Shown here in pieces: positions 20,278-23,796 of a stretch of DNA of 23,796 nt. A model generated the notes under the pieces. The model worked only from the letters and a program-made list of their open reading frames with translations. It was not told the origin of the DNA and did no database searches. The stretch spans positions 1-23,796 of the forward strand of contig DIYM01000162.1 in assembly GCA_002429045.1 (NCBI GenBank). Direction: 5' to 3'. The translations under genes were made by a program, and so were the position numbers. Position 1 is the first letter of the stretch. Each line of letters starts with the position of its first letter. Source of the DNA: Phycisphaerales bacterium UBA6054. GTDB taxonomy: Bacteria; Planctomycetota; Phycisphaerae; Phycisphaerales; UBA1924.

Positions 20278-21231
20278 CTAGGCGCCGCTGCTCGAGCCCA
20301 TCTCGGTTTCCAATCGTCGCACGATCGCGCGGTACGCATCGATGCCCGCCTGACGTTCCTGAATACGGAAGCGTCGACGCTTCGGCCGGTACTCGAGCCG
20401 CTTGGTTCGGTTGAGCCTCCGCTGCGTTTCGCGCATCCGCTCTTGGGCCCACCGGATGCCCTCGTCGCCCGCCGGCTCGCCGGCGCACACCCACTCGTAC
20501 CACGGCATGGAACTCGCGATGCCGATTCCGAGTTTCAGCAGGTACGCGTCTGTCTGCCGAGAGGCTTCCACCTGGTGGTGGCAGCGAGCGCCCGGTTCGT
20601 ACCACACCTCGTACCCGGCTTGGCGCACCCGCGCGACGATCTCATAATCGCCGGCGCTGCTTGTGGTGCTCCCCACGCGGTCCGACAGCACCGCGTTGCC
20701 CGGCCAGCCCGACGCCCTCACCGCCGAAGCCCGCAGAGCCAGAGCCGCTCCCGCCAGTCCCTGGGTCGCGCCGCTCCGCTCGAAGGCCCGGTCGCCGAGG
20801 TTCTGGTACGCCAGGTTGCTCCGGCGCTTGAGCGCCAACTTCGTCGGACCGGCTTCCCACGCGATCTCGACGATCCCGCCGACCGCGCCGATCTGATCTG
20901 ACTGATCGAATCGTCCGACGATCGCGTCGATCCAGCCGGGTTCCAGCAGCACGTCGTCATCGATAAACGCAAACAGCTCGGACTGGTTCTCTCGCAACGC
21001 CCTCGCCCGCGCGTGGGTCAAGCCCTGTTCGGTCTCACGGACCATCCGGACGGGCAGCGATGTGTGCTCATCGATGAATCCCCGCACCACGCCGGGCGTC
21101 GAATCGGACGAGTTGTTATCGATCACGAGCAACTCGTCAAGCCGAGCGGTGTTCGCGCGTGCGATCGACCCGAGCGTTTCCTCGATCCGCGGCCCCCGGT
21201 TGTACGTGCACACGCACAGCGTGATACTCAT
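20278..21231 (-). CDS. Family 2 glycosyltransferase
   Basis: This 317-residue protein opens with the GT-A fold signature SITLCVCTYNR, then LLVIDNNSSDSTPGVV and the metal-binding FIDDDVLLEPGWI. A later ED-like acceptor loop is SSAGDYEIVARVRQAGYEVWYEP. It transfers sugar from a nucleotide-sugar donor, probably in surface glycan synthesis. There is no membrane helix, so it is cytoplasmic or membrane-associated. The C-terminal 60 residues are Arg-rich and helical. The ATG at 21231 overlaps the stop of the upstream gene (ATGA), which fixes the start and shows translational coupling; the longer frame to 21309 is not coding. Confidence 0.92.
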   Translation of the reverse strand: MSITLCVCTYNRGPRIEETLGSIARANTARLDELLVIDNNSSDSTPGVVRGFIDEHTSLPVRMVRETEQGLTHARARALRENQSELFAFIDDDVLLEPGWIDAIVGRFDQSDQIGAVGGIVEIAWEAGPTKLALKRRSNLAYQNLGDRAFERSGATQGLAGAALALRASAVRASGWPGNAVLSDRVGSTTSSAGDYEIVARVRQAGYEVWYEPGARCHHQVEASRQTDAYLLKLGIGIASSMPWYEWVCAGEPAGDEGIRWAQERMRETQRRLNRTKRLEYRPKRRRFRIQERQAGIDAYRAIVRRLETEMGSSSGA

Positions 21232-23102
21232 CGCGACCGCCCATGAGATCGAACGCCCAGGCCGACCGACTCCGCCGCCCTGACCACCGCCGGCTCGATC
21301 GGTGACCACACCGGGCGCCCCACCTCGGCGTCCGTGCCGTATCCAATCCGTTCCATAAGCTCGATGCTCACTGTTGCCTCGATGACCCGGACCTCAGACT
21401 CGGTGAGTTTCATGGTGTACCGTCCCATCCTCGAACGATCGATCGCGCCCAGTGTCCGTCCCTTGTACGAGACTTCGCCCTTGCTGAAGGCGTCGGCCGC
21501 GCGGGCGCGGTGGTCGAGCATCGCTGGATCGAAACCGAACCCGATGAAGCGAGCGACAGAACGCAGCACGGTCTCCGACCGATCGATCAGATCTTCGTAT
21601 CGAACAATCATGTGACGGGTCGCGTCCCGCTCGACGCACTCCAGCGCCGCATCGATCGCTTTGCGCCAGTGCTTGGCCGTCCGCCGACAAGACTTGTTCG
21701 GCCACCAGTCCATCTCAAGGAGCCCCGCCACCACGTCCCGCGGATCACGCACCAGATGCACGAAGCGCGCGCCCGGAAACAACGCAGTAATCCGCTCGAT
21801 CGATTTCCAGTGCTGCGGCGTCTTCTCGCCCAGCCACGCGCCTTCCTGCCCCGCGGTCAGCCGATCGCACACCCACAGGAACTGCTCACGGGCCGACCGC
21901 AGCCCGGCGCGCACCGCGTCGCGGTACGCGTCGACCGTCCCATCCGAGGTGTCCAGAAAGAACCGCGCCCGATCGCTCAATGCCTCCGATAGATAGCTCT
22001 CGACATCCTCATCGGAGACTACATCGCCGAACCCGAGCCAAGCCGGATCGAGGTGCTCGAAGAACTGCGTCTCAGGAGGCATCCGCACGCCCGGATGCGA
22101 CATCAGCATCGCCTGGAACAGCGTCGAACCGCATCGCCCGGTCCCGACGACGAAGAACGGGTCCGCATCCTCGGCCCGCGGAACGCCGGTGCCCGCTTGG
22201 GCGCATCCCACCAGTTCTTGCGTCGGATCGGGCTGCTCGAGCGGGTTGCTCAGCCCCCGCTCGCACACGGTGTCGAACGGGAGATCGATCCGGTGCGCCT
22301 GCTCGTTCTCCATCCACTTCTTCTCGGCCCGCGTGGGGTGGTGCTGGTGCAGCACCACGCAACGCCGAAGACGCAACGCCGGTGTCCCGCCGGACGCGTA
22401 CACCCGCCGCCCGATGTCGTCGTCCTCCATCCCCCATCCGGTGAACGTCTCGTCCATCCCGTTGATCGCCCGGTACACCGAGGCGCGGATCCCGAAGTTC
22501 GCACCCAGCACCTGCGGCTTGTGCGGCTTGGTCATCCCCATCGACCGCTGCACGTCGCGCCTCCGGTATGTCCGCGCGGTCTTCTCAACGCCCGCCCGCT
22601 GCTGCTGGCTGGGGATCCCGCCCAGCCGACCGCTCAGGATCGCGTGATCGGTCAGCGACCGGGTCTGGTCCTCGGTCAGTTCAACCCTCCAGCCGAGAGA
22701 GATCTCGTGCGCACACAACGCTGCCGAGTGGACCGCCAGCACATCGGGAGGCGCCATGCAATCCCCGTCGAAGAACACCAGCCGATCCCCATCGGTCAGC
22801 CCGAACCGATCGGCGATCGCCCGGACCGCGTTGTTGCGTGTCTGGGCGGGGCGGGCCTGTCCGGTGTGCGCCCGCCGCACGAGCAGCACCTCGCGCCCGA
22901 TAGCCGCCGCACCCCGCGCGACTTCGTCACGGATCAGGTCGGAGTCCCAGTCGCAGGACACGACGATGCCGTCGGGCATCACCGTCTGGGAGCCCATCGA
23001 CATCACCGAACGCGCGATCCGCTCGTGCGTGTGCGTGATGAAGACCGCGTACAGACGCGACCCGCCGCCCCGTGCTGCGCTGCGAGCACCGCCCGGGCTC
23101 AT
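21228..23102 (-). CDS. Glycosyltransferase-sulfotransferase fusion protein
   Basis: This 624-residue protein has two enzymes in one chain. Residues about 15-280 form a GT-A glycosyltransferase: YAVFITHTHERIARSVMSM, a DGD metal motif at 112-114, and ETFTGWGMEDDDIGRR (218-233), the galactosyltransferase/chondroitin-polymerase type acceptor motif. Residues about 315-600 form a sulfotransferase: the PAPS 5'-phosphosulfate loop VVGTGRCGSTLF (318-329) and the 3'-phosphate-binding segment VRDPRDVVAGLLEMDWW (451-467). It probably adds a sugar and sulfates the same glycan. The ATG at 23102 overlaps the upstream stop (ATGA) and the stop overlaps the next start; the longer frame to 23543 is a shadow. 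Confidence 0.93.
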   Translation of the reverse strand: MSPGGARSAARGGGSRLYAVFITHTHERIARSVMSMGSQTVMPDGIVVSCDWDSDLIRDEVARGAAAIGREVLLVRRAHTGQARPAQTRNNAVRAIADRFGLTDGDRLVFFDGDCMAPPDVLAVHSAALCAHEISLGWRVELTEDQTRSLTDHAILSGRLGGIPSQQQRAGVEKTARTYRRRDVQRSMGMTKPHKPQVLGANFGIRASVYRAINGMDETFTGWGMEDDDIGRRVYASGGTPALRLRRCVVLHQHHPTRAEKKWMENEQAHRIDLPFDTVCERGLSNPLEQPDPTQELVGCAQAGTGVPRAEDADPFFVVGTGRCGSTLFQAMLMSHPGVRMPPETQFFEHLDPAWLGFGDVVSDEDVESYLSEALSDRARFFLDTSDGTVDAYRDAVRAGLRSAREQFLWVCDRLTAGQEGAWLGEKTPQHWKSIERITALFPGARFVHLVRDPRDVVAGLLEMDWWPNKSCRRTAKHWRKAIDAALECVERDATRHMIVRYEDLIDRSETVLRSVARFIGFGFDPAMLDHRARAADAFSKGEVSYKGRTLGAIDRSRMGRYTMKLTESEVRVIEATVSIELMERIGYGTDAEVGRPVWSPIEPAVVRAAESVGLGVRSHGRSR

Positions 23103-23794
23103 CGCTCGTACATGCCCCGGACCATCCGCTCGAACGCCGGCGTGCTGTTCATCACGGTCTGCTCGGGCCCGAGCAGCACGATCACCGCGCGGGAGGTTCC
23201 CAGGTCCACGATCGCGCCGCGCACCGCGTAGAACGGCTTCTCGTTCCCGCCGCCCTTCCCGCTCGGGTCGATGTACGTCCCTTCCAACGAGAGCGTCTTC
23301 ACCGCGATCCCGTTGACATCGAAGACGCTCACCTTGGGGGTGACCTTCGAGCCGATCAGATCGACCACCATCGACCCGACCCGGCGCTCGATCTGGGAGA
23401 CGGGCGCGTCGTCCCGCGTGAACGTCACCGTCGCGGCGCCGAAGTCGCTGGGGATGTACATCTCCCCGAACCGTCCCGACCCGGGGATCGCGATCCGCCA
23501 GCCTTCGGGCATGTCCCACGCCCAGCCGCCGGTCCCGACCCATTCTTCCTCGGGCGTCGTTGCGGCCAGGCCGTTCTCGGGCTCGTCGGTCCCGCCCTGG
23601 ATGCTGTTGCGCAGCGTCTTCGCCTTGTCCCGCGAACGGCCGAGCAGCGATTGGGACTCGCGCTCTCGCGCCCAGTCCCGCTCCTCATCCGCCGTTTCGG
23701 ACTCCGCCTCGTCCTCGCCGGAGCCCTGGTCGATCACGACAGGCTCCTGCTCCTGGTCCTGCCCGGACTCGGGCTGGGACCCCGCCCCGAGCGA
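23099..23794 (-). CDS. Unrecognised protein, 5' partial
   Basis: The frame is open to the right window edge; a GTG at 23737 is available, but the codons before it (many Gln, Glu, Gly, Ser) read on without a stop, so the N-terminus is probably outside. The first 60-80 visible residues are very acidic and low in complexity (EDEAESETADEERDW). A compact globular part follows from about residue 68 counted from the GTG (GGWAWDMPEGWRIAIPG, then ATVTFTRDD) and ends in FERMVRGMYER. I do not recognise the family. It resembles small secreted planctomycete proteins with a disordered N-terminal linker. It is the first visible gene of the operon with the two glycosyltransferase genes, coupled by an ATGA overlap. 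Confidence 0.8.
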   Translation of the reverse strand, partial: SLGAGSQPESGQDQEQEPVVIDQGSGEDEAESETADEERDWARERESQSLLGRSRDKAKTLRNSIQGGTDEPENGLAATTPEEEWVGTGGWAWDMPEGWRIAIPGSGRFGEMYIPSDFGAATVTFTRDDAPVSQIERRVGSMVVDLIGSKVTPKVSVFDVNGIAVKTLSLEGTYIDPSGKGGGNEKPFYAVRGAIVDLGTSRAVIVLLGPEQTVMNSTPAFERMVRGMYER

Positions 23795-23796
23795 AT

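Overview
The window is about 24 kb of GC-rich bacterial DNA. Both ends cut a gene. The gene content points to a planctomycete, most likely Phycisphaerae-like. The pointers are a PEP-CTERM-like surface protein with a PTPGA tail, a planctomycete-style pseudopilin (FTLIELLVVIAVIAVLLGLLLPAL type), a propeller protein with a dockerin-like tail, and sulfotransferase/glycosyltransferase genes. This placement is inference from gene families; there is no rRNA marker here.

Region 1 (1-11972, plus strand) holds a partial TPR-like gene and then the core block rplK-rplA-rplJ-rplL-rpoB-rpoC. It closes with a strong intrinsic terminator. The leaders of rplK, rplL and rpoB are rich in hairpins. RpoC lacks most of the cysteines of its second zinc site.

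Region 2 (12036-16818, minus strand) is the most interesting part. A good promoter (TTGACA, 16 bp, TACGCT) is followed directly by a full cobalamin (B12) riboswitch. Downstream, all on the same strand, lie a PEP-CTERM-like secreted protein, a secreted PQQ-type beta-propeller with EF-hand and dockerin-like calcium loops, a pseudopilin, and two BFD-like [2Fe-2S] proteins. Three of these genes are joined by stop/start overlaps. None is a known B12 gene, so this looks like an undescribed B12-responsive cell-surface module. A terminator-like hairpin after the first gene leaves open how far riboswitch control reaches.

Region 3 (16882-20261) has a Tat-exported asparaginase-family hydrolase on the minus strand. 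Divergent from it are a stand-alone FloA-like N-terminal domain protein, translationally overlapped with a minimal RecQ-type helicase, and then an FKBP-type peptidyl-prolyl isomerase.

Region 4 (20278-23796, minus strand) is a tightly overlapped operon. It encodes an unrecognised protein (5' end cut off), a glycosyltransferase-sulfotransferase fusion and a family 2 glycosyltransferase. It probably makes a sulfated surface glycan.
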